The notes beneath the pieces were generated by a model that saw only the letters and a program-made list of their open reading frames with translations, did not search any database and had not been told where the DNA came from. From Planktomarina sp. (GTDB lineage Bacteria > Pseudomonadota > Alphaproteobacteria > Rhodobacterales > Rhodobacteraceae), in the NCBI GenBank assembly GCA_017856985.1, contig JAFMEA010000001.1:124001-188000 (forward strand): 64,000 nucleotides of DNA. Direction: 5' to 3'. Below are positions 1-9,021 of the stretch, one piece after another. Each line of letters opens with the position of its first letter. The first letter of the stretch is position 1. The translations under genes were made by a program, and so were the position numbers.

Positions 1-565
1 CGCTGTTAACCTCTTCGCCCAACATCCAGCGCGCTACATCAAAGTCATGGATCATCATATCGCGAAATATGCCACCAGAGCGCTTTATGTAATCATCGGG
101 GGGTGCGGCTGGGTCCCTACTGATTATTGTTACCATCTCAACTTCACCAATTTGGCCAGCGTCAATTGAGGCTTTCAAAGCTTGAAAATCAGGATCGTAT
201 CGCCGGTTAAACCCAACCATCAAAGTTGCATTTTCGTCCTGAACGACGGTGAGGCAAGCTTGGACCCTGGAAATATCCAAATCCACGGGTTTTTCGCAGA
301 AAATTGCCTTGCCCGCTTTAGCAAACTTTTCGATTAGATCAGCATGGGTGTCAGTTGGGGTACAGATAACTACCCCATCAACGTCATCAGACAATAAAAT
401 TTGATCAATGGTTCGAATGTCACAGTCATATTGTTCCTGAACTACTTTGGCATTTTTACTGACAGGATCTGCCACTGCAACTAACTTTGCCGTTGGCACA
501 GATGAAACAGCACGGGCGTGCACTTGTCCAATTCTTCCGGCGCCTAAAAGAGCAATTCTTGTCAT
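1..565 (-). CDS. Gfo/Idh/MocA family NAD(P)-dependent oxidoreductase, 3' part cut by window edge
   Basis: Reading the minus strand from the ATG at 565 gives an N-terminal Rossmann fold beginning MTRIALLGAGRIGQVHAR, with the GxGxxG dinucleotide motif. The family Lys motif follows as CEKPVDL, and a later segment reads GFNRRYDPDF. These are typical of inositol 2-dehydrogenase (IolG-like) and other sugar dehydrogenases. About 188 codons are present; the C-terminus lies beyond base 1. It starts 14 bp after the pseC stop on the same strand, so it is probably the distal gene of the nonulosonate operon. The substrate cannot be told from sequence; a sugar or cyclitol is inferred. The family call is firm, the IolG-level call is not. 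Confidence 0.85.
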   Translation of the reverse strand, partial: MTRIALLGAGRIGQVHARAVSSVPTAKLVAVADPVSKNAKVVQEQYDCDIRTIDQILLSDDVDGVVICTPTDTHADLIEKFAKAGKAIFCEKPVDLDISRVQACLTVVQDENATLMVGFNRRYDPDFQALKASIDAGQIGEVEMVTIISRDPAAPPDDYIKRSGGIFRDMMIHDFDVARWMLGEEVNS

Positions 566-579
566 ACGAAATCCTTAAT

Positions 580-1758
580 TTAGGAAAGTGCAGTTTTCAA
601 ACTTTTTACCACAAATTTCTGACTTTCATTGGTTAAACCAAAATAAAGAGGTATTGAGATAGCTTCCTTAGCGTAGGCTTCGGCGTTAGGAAATTGTCCT
701 GGTGAAAAGCCTTTGCGTCGGTAGAACGGTTGAAGGTGTACCGGCATGTAGTGGAGGTTAACTCCAATATCTTGGGACTGCAAAAAATCAAAAACTGACC
801 TGTGGCGGGCTGCATCAACACGAATTACGTAAAGGTGCCAACTTGAAATTGTATCTATAGACTGAATTGGAGTTTTGACTGGGATTTCTTGCAACATTTC
901 ATCATATTTAGCTGCTAGTTCCACCCTGCGTTCTACTATCTGAGTCAATCGGGTCATCTGAGAGCTACCCAAAGCCGCCTGTAAGTCCGTCATTCGGTAG
1001 TTGTATCCAAGAGTGATCTGTTCGTAATGCCACCCACCAACAGAACTGTTTTCCATGAGGTTTGGATCCCGCGTTACCCCGTGGCTGCGTGCGAGCATCA
1101 TGGACTGTGCCAGGCTTTCTGAATTCGTTGTTGCCACGCCACCCTCAGCTGTAGTGACGATTTTGACTGGATGAAATGAAAAGACGGCAATATCACTGTA
1201 ACGGCAATTACCCATTGGGGAATTGGCGTAGGTAGCGCCAATGCCGTGACTAGCATCCTCAATTATTCGAATCCCATATTCGTTTGCCACACAATGAATT
1301 TCTTTCATATCAGCAGATTGGCCGCACAAATGTACGGGAATAATAACTTTGGGAAGTTTATCTGTTCGTTCCAGTTTTTTTCGAAGTTCTTTTGGGCACA
1401 TGGTATAGCGAATTGGATCAATATCGACGAAATCAATATCAGCGCCACAATAGATCGCACAGTTAGCTGTGGCCACAAATGTGGTAGGAACTGTCCAAAC
1501 CACATCCCCTGGTCCAACTTCTAAAGCGATGCAAGCTATGTGCAGGGCTGCTGTGGCTGAATGAGCAGCAACTGCGTGATTAGCGTTTGTACAATCCATG
1601 ATGGATTTTTCAAAAATTGGGACATTCGGTCCCTGTGTTAGATAATCTGAATTTAGCACAGAAACTACCGCATCAATATCAGCTTGTGATATATTTTGTT
1701 TTCCGTAGGGCACAGCATAAGGTAGGTGCTCTCGACCTTTTCGGAGGTTGTTTTTCAT
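580..1758 (-). CDS. pseC: UDP-4-amino-4,6-dideoxy-N-acetyl-altrosamine transaminase, PseC type
   Basis: DegT/DnrJ/EryC1-family PLP aminotransferase of 392 aa. The N-terminal stretch VPYGKQNISQADIDAVV followed by SDYLTQGPNVPIFE is the PseC signature. The likely Schiff-base lysine is about residue 199 in FSFHPVKIVTTAEGG, and the PLP-ring aspartate is in IEDASHGIGA. PseC installs the C4 amine on the UDP-4-keto-6-deoxy sugar in CMP-pseudaminate synthesis. The ATG at 1758 follows a GGAAA ribosome site; a TTG five codons upstream is also possible. It sits in a minus-strand run with pseI and acetyltransferases. PseB, the preceding dehydratase, is not in the window. A related 4-keto-sugar aminotransferase for another diamino sugar cannot be excluded. 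Confidence 0.88.
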   Translation of the reverse strand: MKNNLRKGREHLPYAVPYGKQNISQADIDAVVSVLNSDYLTQGPNVPIFEKSIMDCTNANHAVAAHSATAALHIACIALEVGPGDVVWTVPTTFVATANCAIYCGADIDFVDIDPIRYTMCPKELRKKLERTDKLPKVIIPVHLCGQSADMKEIHCVANEYGIRIIEDASHGIGATYANSPMGNCRYSDIAVFSFHPVKIVTTAEGGVATTNSESLAQSMMLARSHGVTRDPNLMENSSVGGWHYEQITLGYNYRMTDLQAALGSSQMTRLTQIVERRVELAAKYDEMLQEIPVKTPIQSIDTISSWHLYVIRVDAARHRSVFDFLQSQDIGVNLHYMPVHLQPFYRRKGFSPGQFPNAEAYAKEAISIPLYFGLTNESQKFVVKSLKTALS

Positions 1759-1863
1759 ACGGTTTCCATTCAAACAAGTAAGCTTTTTAAGTCAGCCATG
1801 GGCCTTTTTCCACTTTTATAACGGAGTAACTGGAAAAATTATAAAAAAGACAGTGTTATTTTC

Positions 1864-3171
1864 CTAATTAAGAGATTTTATAACTTTATAACAAAGCTCT
1901 GATGCTCCTTTATTTACTTTCCAAAAAGTCGTGCTGTCAGATTGCATTTTCTCTAATTTCTGCGGTGATTTTGCATTTTCTACTATAAAATTTGTCATTT
2001 CTTCTGGTGTAGAAAACGAATGAAAAATACCTGCTGAGGCTGCATCTTTGGCGATGAAGTCAATGCCGTAGATAGACGGACCCATTACCACAGGGCAACC
2101 GGCCGATAGTGGTTCTATGATGTTATGTCCACCCGAATTATCGAAGCTTGCACCTACAAAAACAATATCTGCCATGCCTAAATAGATATCCATTTCCCCC
2201 ATACTATCTCCAATGAAAATTTGAGTTTTACTGGGAATACTCGTTTTTTGGCTACTTCGTTTCGTTGAAATAAGGCCGGCTTGTTTTGCTTTTTGGCCGA
2301 TTGCAGAAAACCTTTGCGGGCTACGAGGAACCCAAATAATTCTAACGGTTCGGAGCCGCTTTAACAGATCTATGCAGCATTGCATCAAGGCATCTTCTTC
2401 TGCCTTGACGGAGGAGGAAATCATAAAAGTGAATTCCTTGCCAGCCCACGCTTCTCTCCAAGCCCGCCCTTCTGCAAGAGATAAGGGATTGGATGTCCTG
2501 TCGAGCCTTAGTTCACCGGTTATCGTAAGATCTTTTCGCAAAACACCTGTGGCTTCATAACGGTTTACGTAATCTTCGGCTCTAGTAAATATATGATCAA
2601 ATAACCTGTACATATGTAAACTGCTGCGTTTCCAGGTATCTAAGCGTGGCATGGCTCTAGCTAATAAATTGCCATTAGCTAAATACATTGGAACGCCAAA
2701 TCTATCAGCCTCAATTAACATAGCTGGCCAGATCTCTATTTCGAGAACGACGCCGCAAGCAGGTTGGGCGCGGCGTAAAAATACTTTGACCATTAAAAAA
2801 AAATCTAAAGGGACATATCGATGTGTTACTTGAGGGTGATCTCCAAAAAACCTTTGACCAGCCTTAAGTCCTGCAGGAGATAAGTGAGTGAGTAATATGT
2901 TGTGCCCATTATCAAGAAAAACTTGCACTAGTGGACGCGCGGCATTCATTTCGCCCAAGGACGCTGCGTAAACCCATATGGCCCCCTTTGGTCCAACAGG
3001 TCCAAAGCCGAAGCGATCCGCTAATCGTTTTAAATGTGATGGTTCTTTTAAACTGCGCCACACCGCTAGAAACAAAGCAGATATCATAAATACCGGAAAA
3101 GTAATTTGATAGAGCCAATAAATGACAACTGTTGTTATTGGCAGCCTATGGCGTTTGGAGCTATGCTTCAT
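1864..3171 (-). CDS. 3-deoxy-D-manno-octulosonate transferase-like glycosyltransferase (GT30, WaaA/KdtA family)
   Basis: A 435-aa protein with one N-terminal membrane segment (about residues 14-36). The GT30 acceptor-base context is ASLGEM (Glu74), and the sugar-nucleotide segment near residue 350 reads GGHNIIEPLSAG. The length matches WaaA, which transfers Kdo from CMP-Kdo to lipid A at the inner membrane. It lies inside the pseudaminate-type operon, between an acetyltransferase gene and pseC, rather than with lpx or kds genes. It could be the ordinary Kdo transferase. It could also be a paralogue that transfers a related CMP-activated nonulosonic acid; that is inference from context only. 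Gaps to its neighbours are about 85-105 bp. Confidence 0.85.
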   Translation of the reverse strand: MKHSSKRHRLPITTVVIYWLYQITFPVFMISALFLAVWRSLKEPSHLKRLADRFGFGPVGPKGAIWVYAASLGEMNAARPLVQVFLDNGHNILLTHLSPAGLKAGQRFFGDHPQVTHRYVPLDFFLMVKVFLRRAQPACGVVLEIEIWPAMLIEADRFGVPMYLANGNLLARAMPRLDTWKRSSLHMYRLFDHIFTRAEDYVNRYEATGVLRKDLTITGELRLDRTSNPLSLAEGRAWREAWAGKEFTFMISSSVKAEEDALMQCCIDLLKRLRTVRIIWVPRSPQRFSAIGQKAKQAGLISTKRSSQKTSIPSKTQIFIGDSMGEMDIYLGMADIVFVGASFDNSGGHNIIEPLSAGCPVVMGPSIYGIDFIAKDAASAGIFHSFSTPEEMTNFIVENAKSPQKLEKMQSDSTTFWKVNKGASELCYKVIKSLN

Positions 3172-3255
3172 GCGGTTAGTTACCTTATACCCAATTAACG
3201 ATAGCCTCGTAGTAAGCTTGTTGCGTCAAACATTACTTTTAAAATTATAAATGAA

Positions 3256-3711
3256 CTATAAAATTAATTTGTAATACTGGATGTCTTTATCTTGTCTATC
3301 AAGAACAAAACCTGCAGCCTTAAATGCCTTAATACTCGCTAGATTTACTGACTTTATCTCTGCTTCAATAATTGAAAGGGAACTGAACTTAGATATAAAA
3401 CAATCAATAGCTTCGTTTAAACAGGGCACAGCAAAACCCTTGCCTCTCATTGAGGGGGAAAGGTTTATTGAAATAATTGCAATATTATTTTGTAGATTAA
3501 ACCGAACTGCTGCAACTTTTTCATGAGTTTCTTCAATGCAACATATCAATAAGCATTGGCTGTTATTTTCTAGATTAGAACCGAACCAATGGTTGTGCTC
3601 TTCCCAGTTTATAATGTTGTTTGTGTGGGACATTTTCCGAGTAGTCTTGTCATTGCGCCAATTAAAGACTTCTTTACTATCGGATAAATTGGCCAATCTA
3701 ACACTAAGCAT
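3256..3711 (-). CDS. pseH: GNAT-family N-acetyltransferase, PseH-like
   Basis: A 151-aa single-domain GNAT protein. Near residue 18 it has a WRND motif followed by TR, typical of PseH and RimJ/RimL-like enzymes. The acetyl-CoA loop is SPSMRGKGFAVPCL (RGKGFA), and a C-terminal FKAAGFVLD segment is also typical of the fold. PseH acetylates the C4 amine made by PseC. Position within the run pseI, GNAT, this gene, GT30, pseC supports that role. The gene symbol is inferred from motif plus neighbourhood; other amino-sugar acetyltransferases share the WRN motif. Confidence 0.68.
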   Translation of the reverse strand: MLSVRLANLSDSKEVFNWRNDKTTRKMSHTNNIINWEEHNHWFGSNLENNSQCLLICCIEETHEKVAAVRFNLQNNIAIISINLSPSMRGKGFAVPCLNEAIDCFISKFSSLSIIEAEIKSVNLASIKAFKAAGFVLDRQDKDIQYYKLIL

Positions 3712-3764
3712 TCTGCCAATTCTTTCCAGAATTTCCGTGAGTTATTGATGACATTTTATTTTGC

Positions 3765-4193
3765 CTACTCAAGAGCATAACAAATTTGAAGAATTTCTTT
3801 GTCTAGTTTCTCTAGTATTTTTATTAGTGATAAATCTGTCGGTGGAACGTTAATTGTAAAAATTGATGCTCTGACAGATTTTATTTCAGGCAGGGGTGAG
3901 TAATTATTTTTCACGTAATTAATTATTGCTGCCACAGTCTGCTCATAATTAATCTCGCTTATATTTATGCCAATAGTATTTTCTTTTGAGAGGTAGAATG
4001 TACCTACAGCTTTCTGGTTGTTCATTGCTAAGTACCATGCGCGATACGGATTTGAATTAACAAACTTAACGTGATCTTCAAAAACTGGGGCCAATCTGTG
4101 ACTAATTCCATGCCTTCGCTGCAATAGAAGGTCGTATGTAATACCTATTTGAACCTCAGTGGGTATTATTCTTGAAAATTCAATATTAATCAT
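3765..4193 (-). CDS. Small GNAT-like protein of the nonulosonate operon
   Basis: A 142-aa protein. It contains RRHGISHR near residue 27, FVNSNPYRAWYL in the middle and a probable beta-strand pair AVGTFYLSKENTIGINI. This pattern looks like a divergent acetyltransferase of the sort found in sialic, legionaminic and pseudaminic acid clusters. I do not see a clean R/QxxGxG acetyl-CoA loop, so catalytic activity is uncertain. It lies about 50 bp from both pseI and the PseH-like gene on the same strand. A role in modifying the same sugar, such as a second N-acyl group, is inference. Confidence 0.6.
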   Translation of the reverse strand: MINIEFSRIIPTEVQIGITYDLLLQRRHGISHRLAPVFEDHVKFVNSNPYRAWYLAMNNQKAVGTFYLSKENTIGINISEINYEQTVAAIINYVKNNYSPLPEIKSVRASIFTINVPPTDLSLIKILEKLDKEILQICYALE

Positions 4194-4242
4194 ATCAATA
4201 TTTTTCGCATATTTGTTTTTCGCTATCTGGCAGCATGAATTT

Positions 4243-5313
4243 TTAGATTCCAGAAATATCTGAATAAGTGATAGGATGCCCTTTTAGAATAGGGCGGCAC
4301 AAAGTTTTACCTAAAACACCTGAAACATCATTTGCGGGAATTCCAGCATTTGGACGAATGAACCGCAAATCATCCCTAGTAATAATGGTACCCTTTGGTA
4401 AATCCTTTGATGCAAACGCAGATCGCCTCCCGATGGCTTTGTTAACTAGCTCCTCTTGGCCTGATCCTTTTTTAGAGCTACCCCTTAATTTCATGATGTC
4501 ATCCACACCATTTGCAATTTTTTTCATAATGTCAGGTGTGGCTGAAAAGCGATGGTCGGGGCCATCTCGGGTTGGATCACTGGTATAGTGCTTCTCAATA
4601 GCAACAGCACCCATTGCAATTGCTGTCAGTGGCGCGATTGTTCCAATTGTGTGATCAGAAAAGCCTACTAGATTATTAAAATGTGTGCCCATGGCAAGCA
4701 TTGCATTCAAGTTAATACTTTCTAGCGACGCAGGATAAGATGAGCAGCAATGTAATAATATTGTTGGCCCAGCGCCATTTTTATCTAGTATCTCAAGCGC
4801 GTGGGCTATTTCTGCTAATGTAGCCATACCTGTTGATAAAATGATTGGCTTTCCAGTCTGTGCAACACATTTTAATAGATCGTCAAATGTCATCTCAAAA
4901 CTGGCAATTTTATAGATTGGGCAACCTAAATTTTCAATAAAATCTAAGTCTCTGGGGTCATATATTGAGGTGAATGGCATTAACCCACGGTCTCGGGCTT
5001 TGGCAAACAAAGGCGCGTGAAACTCCATCGGCATACAAGCATTTTTGTAAAGGTTATAAAGATTATCTGTACCCCAGATGGGATCTATTTTCATCGATGA
5101 ATGATCGGAACGCATGGTCAAGGTGTCAGCATTATAGGTCTGTAACTTCAGGCAATCCCAGCCTGCATCTGCAGCCACATCTACAAGAGCCAAGGCGTGA
5201 TCCAGGTCCTTGTCATGATTGGCACTAACTTCTGCAATCAGCAAAGGCCGCTGATCTGAACCTATAGCGCGATTTTCTACAGTAATTTTTTTGGATAATT
5301 CTGAAGGTGGCAA
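4243..5313 (-). CDS. pseI: Pseudaminic acid synthase (NeuB/PseI family)
   Basis: A 356-aa protein with an N-terminal TIM barrel (about residues 1-285) and a C-terminal SAF antifreeze-like domain (about 295-355, near KDLPKGTIITRDDL). Family motifs include LLIAEVSANHDKDL, KLQTYNADTLT, YKIASFEMT, ILSTGMATLAEI, VGFSDHTIGT and AIEKHYT. The enzyme condenses phosphoenolpyruvate with a 6-deoxy diamino sugar to give the nine-carbon acid. LQTYTADT-like and SANH segments fit PseI better than sialate NeuB. No ATG is available: an in-frame stop immediately precedes the TTG at 5313, and an AGAGG site lies about 10 nt upstream, so TTG is probably used. It heads the minus-strand sugar operon. Confidence 0.88.
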   Translation of the reverse strand: MPPSELSKKITVENRAIGSDQRPLLIAEVSANHDKDLDHALALVDVAADAGWDCLKLQTYNADTLTMRSDHSSMKIDPIWGTDNLYNLYKNACMPMEFHAPLFAKARDRGLMPFTSIYDPRDLDFIENLGCPIYKIASFEMTFDDLLKCVAQTGKPIILSTGMATLAEIAHALEILDKNGAGPTILLHCCSSYPASLESINLNAMLAMGTHFNNLVGFSDHTIGTIAPLTAIAMGAVAIEKHYTSDPTRDGPDHRFSATPDIMKKIANGVDDIMKLRGSSKKGSGQEELVNKAIGRRSAFASKDLPKGTIITRDDLRFIRPNAGIPANDVSGVLGKTLCRPILKGHPITYSDISGI

Positions 5314-5436
5314 TTACTGGAACCTCTACATGAACATTCTATGCTTGCTTACTCTCTTTTATGGATCTTATGCAAATATTTCGTAGAATATCGTTGTCTT
5401 ATTGGATCTCAAAGATCTAGAAACGACGGATTTAAT

Positions 5437-6147
5437 TCAGGTTCTCGCCGCTTCAAAATGTGCCCAGACTTCTTCCAGTTTTTCAATGTTGAAGCCTGGT
5501 TTGCGTGCTGGGGTCAATACAATATCTTCGCTTGCAATCACTGTTTCAATGGCTTTCTTCAGGACGTCGATGACGTCCGTTGGGATTACTAGGGCGCCGT
5601 GACGATCCGCGTGGATTAGATCCCCCTGACGCACTTTCATGTTCATCACGTCCACTTGTCCGCCGATTTTGAGCACGTGTACGAAGCCGTGGCTTGGCCC
5701 AACAGAACCCGCGAGAACTGGAAAACCATCATCCATTACGTCAAGATCTCGCATGACGCCGTTGGTCACGGCGCCGCTCATGCCAAGTCCTTTATGCACG
5801 GCGACATGAACTTCACCCCACCAACCGGCTATGCAGTTTGGGAAGTCTACATCTTCGACAACGGACACTGTTGGACCGTCACCACTAGCCATAGAACGAA
5901 AGTAGTCCATGCGCCTGCTGCGAATGACATCTGAGGGTTCTACGGGAGGAGCTAATCCTGAAATTTTAGCGGTTCGAGCAAATCCAACAATAGCCGGCTC
6001 TCCTGGTCGTGAGTGTTGCATTGTTCCGCGAGTGAAGCGGTTAAAACCACGCTTCCCCTGCGCCACTTCAATAGCGTTACAAACAGTTGGGGTATCGAGT
6101 TTCCGAAGTAATACGAGTAACTCATTGGTAATTATTGTTTCAGCCAT
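5437..6147 (-). CDS. RraA-family lyase (HMG aldolase / oxaloacetate decarboxylase-like)
   Basis: A 236-aa RraA-fold protein. The family active-site stretch runs GAVTNGVMRD, followed later by HADRHGALVIP, equivalent to the DxxG metal and substrate loop of class II HMG/CHA aldolases. Such enzymes cleave 4-hydroxy-4-methyl-2-oxoglutarate or related 2-oxo acids, or decarboxylate oxaloacetate. The retained G..T.G..RD pattern argues for an enzyme rather than the RNase E regulator RraA. Its start overlaps the end of the upstream alpha/beta hydrolase gene by 16 bp, indicating tight coupling in the left arm of the SnoaL island. A role late in that pathway, splitting a 2-oxo acid, is inference. Confidence 0.82.
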   Translation of the reverse strand: MAETIITNELLVLLRKLDTPTVCNAIEVAQGKRGFNRFTRGTMQHSRPGEPAIVGFARTAKISGLAPPVEPSDVIRSRRMDYFRSMASGDGPTVSVVEDVDFPNCIAGWWGEVHVAVHKGLGMSGAVTNGVMRDLDVMDDGFPVLAGSVGPSHGFVHVLKIGGQVDVMNMKVRQGDLIHADRHGALVIPTDVIDVLKKAIETVIASEDIVLTPARKPGFNIEKLEEVWAHFEAART

Positions 6148-6827
6148 TCTTCTAACTTTCTATTGGTTAGTTCGGGTTGCTCTAATGTGGGCAAGTGACC
6201 GGCATTGGGAATTATTTCTAGACGGGACCCGTTGATCAAATCACGCATTAAAATATGTCTAGAGATGGGGCACAGTTGGTCGTCATTGCCGCAAAGTACT
6301 AATGATGGAACGTTTACTGACTTTAGGGTTTCGCATTGGTCTGGACGATATTGAAGGGCAACTGATTGATCTTGAAACACTTTTGGACCTAGGGCCTCAG
6401 CCATATCCATACAGAGTTTCAATATATTATGTTTTTTGTTGCTTTGGCTCAAATAATTGGGCTTCATTTCGTCGCGCATAACGGAACGTAACCCACCGTC
6501 CATTACTCGAGCAATCTGAGATTTGCGCTGAGCTGTTTTTTCAGGGGGTTCTGCTAGAGGGTTCGTATCGAGTAGCGCTAGTCTAGTCACTCTCTCAGGT
6601 GCTTGACGCATTATTTCCATTGCAACGATACCACCCATAGATAGCCCCGCAAGTGCGAAGCGTGTTGGCGCTCCTTCAAGCACTTTCTTCGCTATTTCGG
6701 TTATTGTTCTTTTTCCTTTTAAAGACATCACGATGAGAGACCGACTTGATGAAAATGCCTCTATTTGGGGATAGAAAAGGCGATCGTCACACATCATTCC
6801 TGGCAGAAGAACAAGTGGCTCATTCAT
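6132..6827 (-). CDS. Alpha/beta hydrolase
   Basis: A 231-aa hydrolase. The nucleophile elbow is GLSMGG (Ser63), the acid is in CGNDDQLCP (Asp182 or 183) and the catalytic His is in NAGHLPTLEQPE (His211). It is shorter than lipases and fits small esterases, lactonases or 3-oxoadipate enol-lactonase-like enzymes. It lies 50 bp downstream of a SnoaL-like gene and overlaps the RraA-type gene, so it belongs to the left arm of the catabolic island. Ester or lactone hydrolysis is the family expectation; the substrate is unknown. Confidence 0.82.
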   Translation of the reverse strand: MNEPLVLLPGMMCDDRLFYPQIEAFSSSRSLIVMSLKGKRTITEIAKKVLEGAPTRFALAGLSMGGIVAMEIMRQAPERVTRLALLDTNPLAEPPEKTAQRKSQIARVMDGGLRSVMRDEMKPNYLSQSNKKHNILKLCMDMAEALGPKVFQDQSVALQYRPDQCETLKSVNVPSLVLCGNDDQLCPISRHILMRDLINGSRLEIIPNAGHLPTLEQPELTNRKLEEWLKQ

Positions 6828-6877
6828 AGAAATAGCTCCACAAAAAGCCAGTGATATTAAATTTAACTTTTGGCATT

Positions 6878-7834
6878 TTAGATTTCTGTTTGCAGCAGTA
6901 TCTGTTTCCAGACAGCTATATCATCAAAAATTGTGATTTCTCGGCGCAGGCCTCTTGGGCCAAATTCTGCATGACTTACACCCATAACATAAATGTTGGC
7001 TCCTGTAGGTGCACCATAACGCCCCCAGCCGTCATGACGTCCATTTAGAGACCAGCGTATAGCGCTCCTTGGGCTCAGTAATGGATCATGCTGGCCCATT
7101 TTATGATCAATTTTAAACTCGGCAGAGGGCAATGCGCTGCGTAACCCTAACCAGAAGTTCTCTGCTCCTGCCCAACCGTGGACCTCTTGACCTGCAGGAA
7201 GAGAAAGGTGGCAAGCCCGGTCATACTCTCTTTTTATAACTTCAAAATTTGTATCCATAATGTGTTGCATGAGACTTGCATGTTTATTGCCCCAATCATT
7301 TTCGTTCCCACTGCCTTTATAAGGGCCAATGATATCAGATGTTGGGGTGAGTGGCATTTTCCTGTCACCGCCAGAAATTAAATTCCGAGCTAAATCCTCT
7401 GGAAATTGTCCAATCTGAAGGGCAATTGCAGCATTATCTCTAATTAACCACTCGTCCCACACGCGGTTTTTGTGACAAAATGTATCTGCGATTGTTCTAA
7501 ATTTTAGCTGTCGTTCAGTAGCCGGTCCAAACGCACCACCTTTATGCGTTGCTGTTGACAAGATTCGATGCGACGAAAGAAACCCAGCATCTTCATCACC
7601 ACCCCAAATTACGTCTTCTCCAAGCAACTGACGGTCTGGAAACTCTGACAAAGTAGACATCGTGTTGGCTTTGCCTGCGTCATTGCCGTGGCTTATCCCA
7701 TCAGGTGTCCTCACTAAAAGATTATCTGCGTAATGCCAGTCCAGTGCAGAAATATTGCGGCCCTCCCAAATTTGGGCTGTGCACTTCAGGATATAATCGG
7801 GCAGATCAGTGTACTGATCATCAAATCCTCTCAT
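6878..7834 (-). CDS. Tandem SnoaL/NTF2-like protein, form A (paralogue of the protein at 18075-19043)
   Basis: A 318-aa protein made of two SnoaL/NTF2-like halves. The first half carries FPDRQLLGEDVIWGG and SSHRILSTATH; the second carries WSLNGRHDGWGRYGAPTGA, then VMGVSHAEFGP and RREITIFDD. The same segments recur almost unchanged in the plus-strand protein at 18075-19043 (FPDRRLLGEDVIW, SSHRILSTATH, WSLTGKHDGWG), so the two are clear paralogues on opposite arms of the island. The fold is used by polyketide cyclases, epoxide hydrolases, dehydratases and isomerases; automated pipelines often call such proteins ester cyclase. The ATG at 7834 has an AGAGGTGAG ribosome site. Reaction unknown. Confidence 0.8.
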   Translation of the reverse strand: MRGFDDQYTDLPDYILKCTAQIWEGRNISALDWHYADNLLVRTPDGISHGNDAGKANTMSTLSEFPDRQLLGEDVIWGGDEDAGFLSSHRILSTATHKGGAFGPATERQLKFRTIADTFCHKNRVWDEWLIRDNAAIALQIGQFPEDLARNLISGGDRKMPLTPTSDIIGPYKGSGNENDWGNKHASLMQHIMDTNFEVIKREYDRACHLSLPAGQEVHGWAGAENFWLGLRSALPSAEFKIDHKMGQHDPLLSPRSAIRWSLNGRHDGWGRYGAPTGANIYVMGVSHAEFGPRGLRREITIFDDIAVWKQILLQTEI

Positions 7835-7915
7835 TATTACTCACCTCTGAATGGCTCCGATGCCAATAATTGACATCAGTTAAACTCAATGAACTGTAGT
7901 ACAAAAAAATCATTT

Positions 7916-8917
7916 TTATTTGAAGCTTTCCTGGAGGTTCGCAAGGATATCCACATCCTGCTGTTTGAAGAAGTGCAGCATATCAATAAAGATCCAGTTT
8001 TCCTTAAGTTTTTTGCCTTCACGTCGGTAGATATCGATAACCCTAAATTCACAGAGTTTGTTACTTGGGGGGAGGCCCATAAACCCAGCTGATGGCTTTG
8101 CCAGAAAGTTAGGCCAGCCAAAGAAACCAGAATAATGTCCTTCAGCTATACGTGCAATGTGACCTGTCCCAGAGCGGTCCGTAAAGGCTGCCCGAAATGG
8201 GCCTGAATGCTGTTTAGCGTAGCGTTCAATGGTGTAAGTAGCCCCTATACCAGCGGGCCCCCACCAGGTCATATCTTTATGCCAGGTCCGTGCCAGCTCG
8301 TCTTCCAATGGCAAGCCTGATTGCCAGGTACCGAGGTCGCTGATCATTGCGTGCATCACATCCATTGTTTCTTGTCCTTCGGATTCTGGTGCATCCGAAA
8401 ATAGTAAGGCGTCGTGGGTTGCTGGACCAGGCTGCACCAGATGCATTGCGGTAGGACTTTTAAATGGCTGATATCCTGCCTGGATCATTAGGTGTGGTAT
8501 ATCAAAATAGAATGCTGTCTCTGAAATCTTACCATTTTCAATTTTATGAAACTCTGCATAGCGGAGCATTATGAGTTTACCTGTTGGTTGAATTCCCAAC
8601 CAAGGATTATCAAACAGACCCATTAGGTGGCCCATGGAGCACACCCAAACAGTATCTCCATTATCTATAAAATTTTTACCTGCAAAAAAAACATCCATAC
8701 GCCTCTGCACGTGTCGGATAGATTTACGGAAGGGTTGCCAGAAAATACTGCTGACGGCCTCAGCTTTCGTTTGGATATTAAATGGATGAAAAGCGCGCCA
8801 AATGTAATTTTCTGCCGTGAACTTAATTAAAACATCTGTGATATTGGCCTCATCCGTGGCATCTAAAGCCTCGTAATAATCTCTGACAACGCGCTTTTCA
8901 CTTTGAAAGTCTGACAT
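7916..8917 (-). CDS. Tandem SnoaL/NTF2-like protein, form B (related to the protein at 15249-16301)
   Basis: A 333-aa two-domain SnoaL-like protein. Each half ends with the typical strand pattern: WLGIQPTGKLIMLRYAEF with ENGKISE in the first, FMGLPPSNKLCEFRVIDIY with KLKENWIFIDMLHF in the second. It shares MTWWGPAGIGATYTIERY-type wording with the plus-strand protein at 15249-16301 ([14 protein letters not shown]), marking a second paralogous pair across the divergent promoter. It is the first gene of the left arm, 152 bp from the divergent ABC transporter gene, and a LacI-type operator lies in that gap. Specific reaction unknown. Confidence 0.8.
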   Translation of the reverse strand: MSDFQSEKRVVRDYYEALDATDEANITDVLIKFTAENYIWRAFHPFNIQTKAEAVSSIFWQPFRKSIRHVQRRMDVFFAGKNFIDNGDTVWVCSMGHLMGLFDNPWLGIQPTGKLIMLRYAEFHKIENGKISETAFYFDIPHLMIQAGYQPFKSPTAMHLVQPGPATHDALLFSDAPESEGQETMDVMHAMISDLGTWQSGLPLEDELARTWHKDMTWWGPAGIGATYTIERYAKQHSGPFRAAFTDRSGTGHIARIAEGHYSGFFGWPNFLAKPSAGFMGLPPSNKLCEFRVIDIYRREGKKLKENWIFIDMLHFFKQQDVDILANLQESFK

Positions 8918-8985
8918 CTATGTTTTCTCGTTCTTAATTAAAGTTGATTAACCTTGTTCATTTATTGGTATTATTTCATTTTGTT

Positions 8986-9014
8986 TTGACTGAAGGGAAG
9001 TACTTGCCTAATGT
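8986..9014 (+). promoter_or_regulatory. Sigma70-like promoter of the ABC transporter/HisD/SnoaL operon
   Basis: TTGACT at 8986-8991 is followed after exactly 17 bp by TAATGT at 9009-9014. The predicted transcription start falls near 9020-9022, at the edge of the operator. The match to the bacterial housekeeping consensus is good at -35 and fair at -10. Confidence 0.55.
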
Positions 9015-9021
9015 TAGTGTT

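Noticed and set aside
5314..5436. Direct repeats at the edges of the SnoaL island as marks of insertion
   Set aside because: Only a 7-bp string (GGATTTA) is shared with the 22.5-22.6 kb edge, which is expected by chance in AT-rich DNA.
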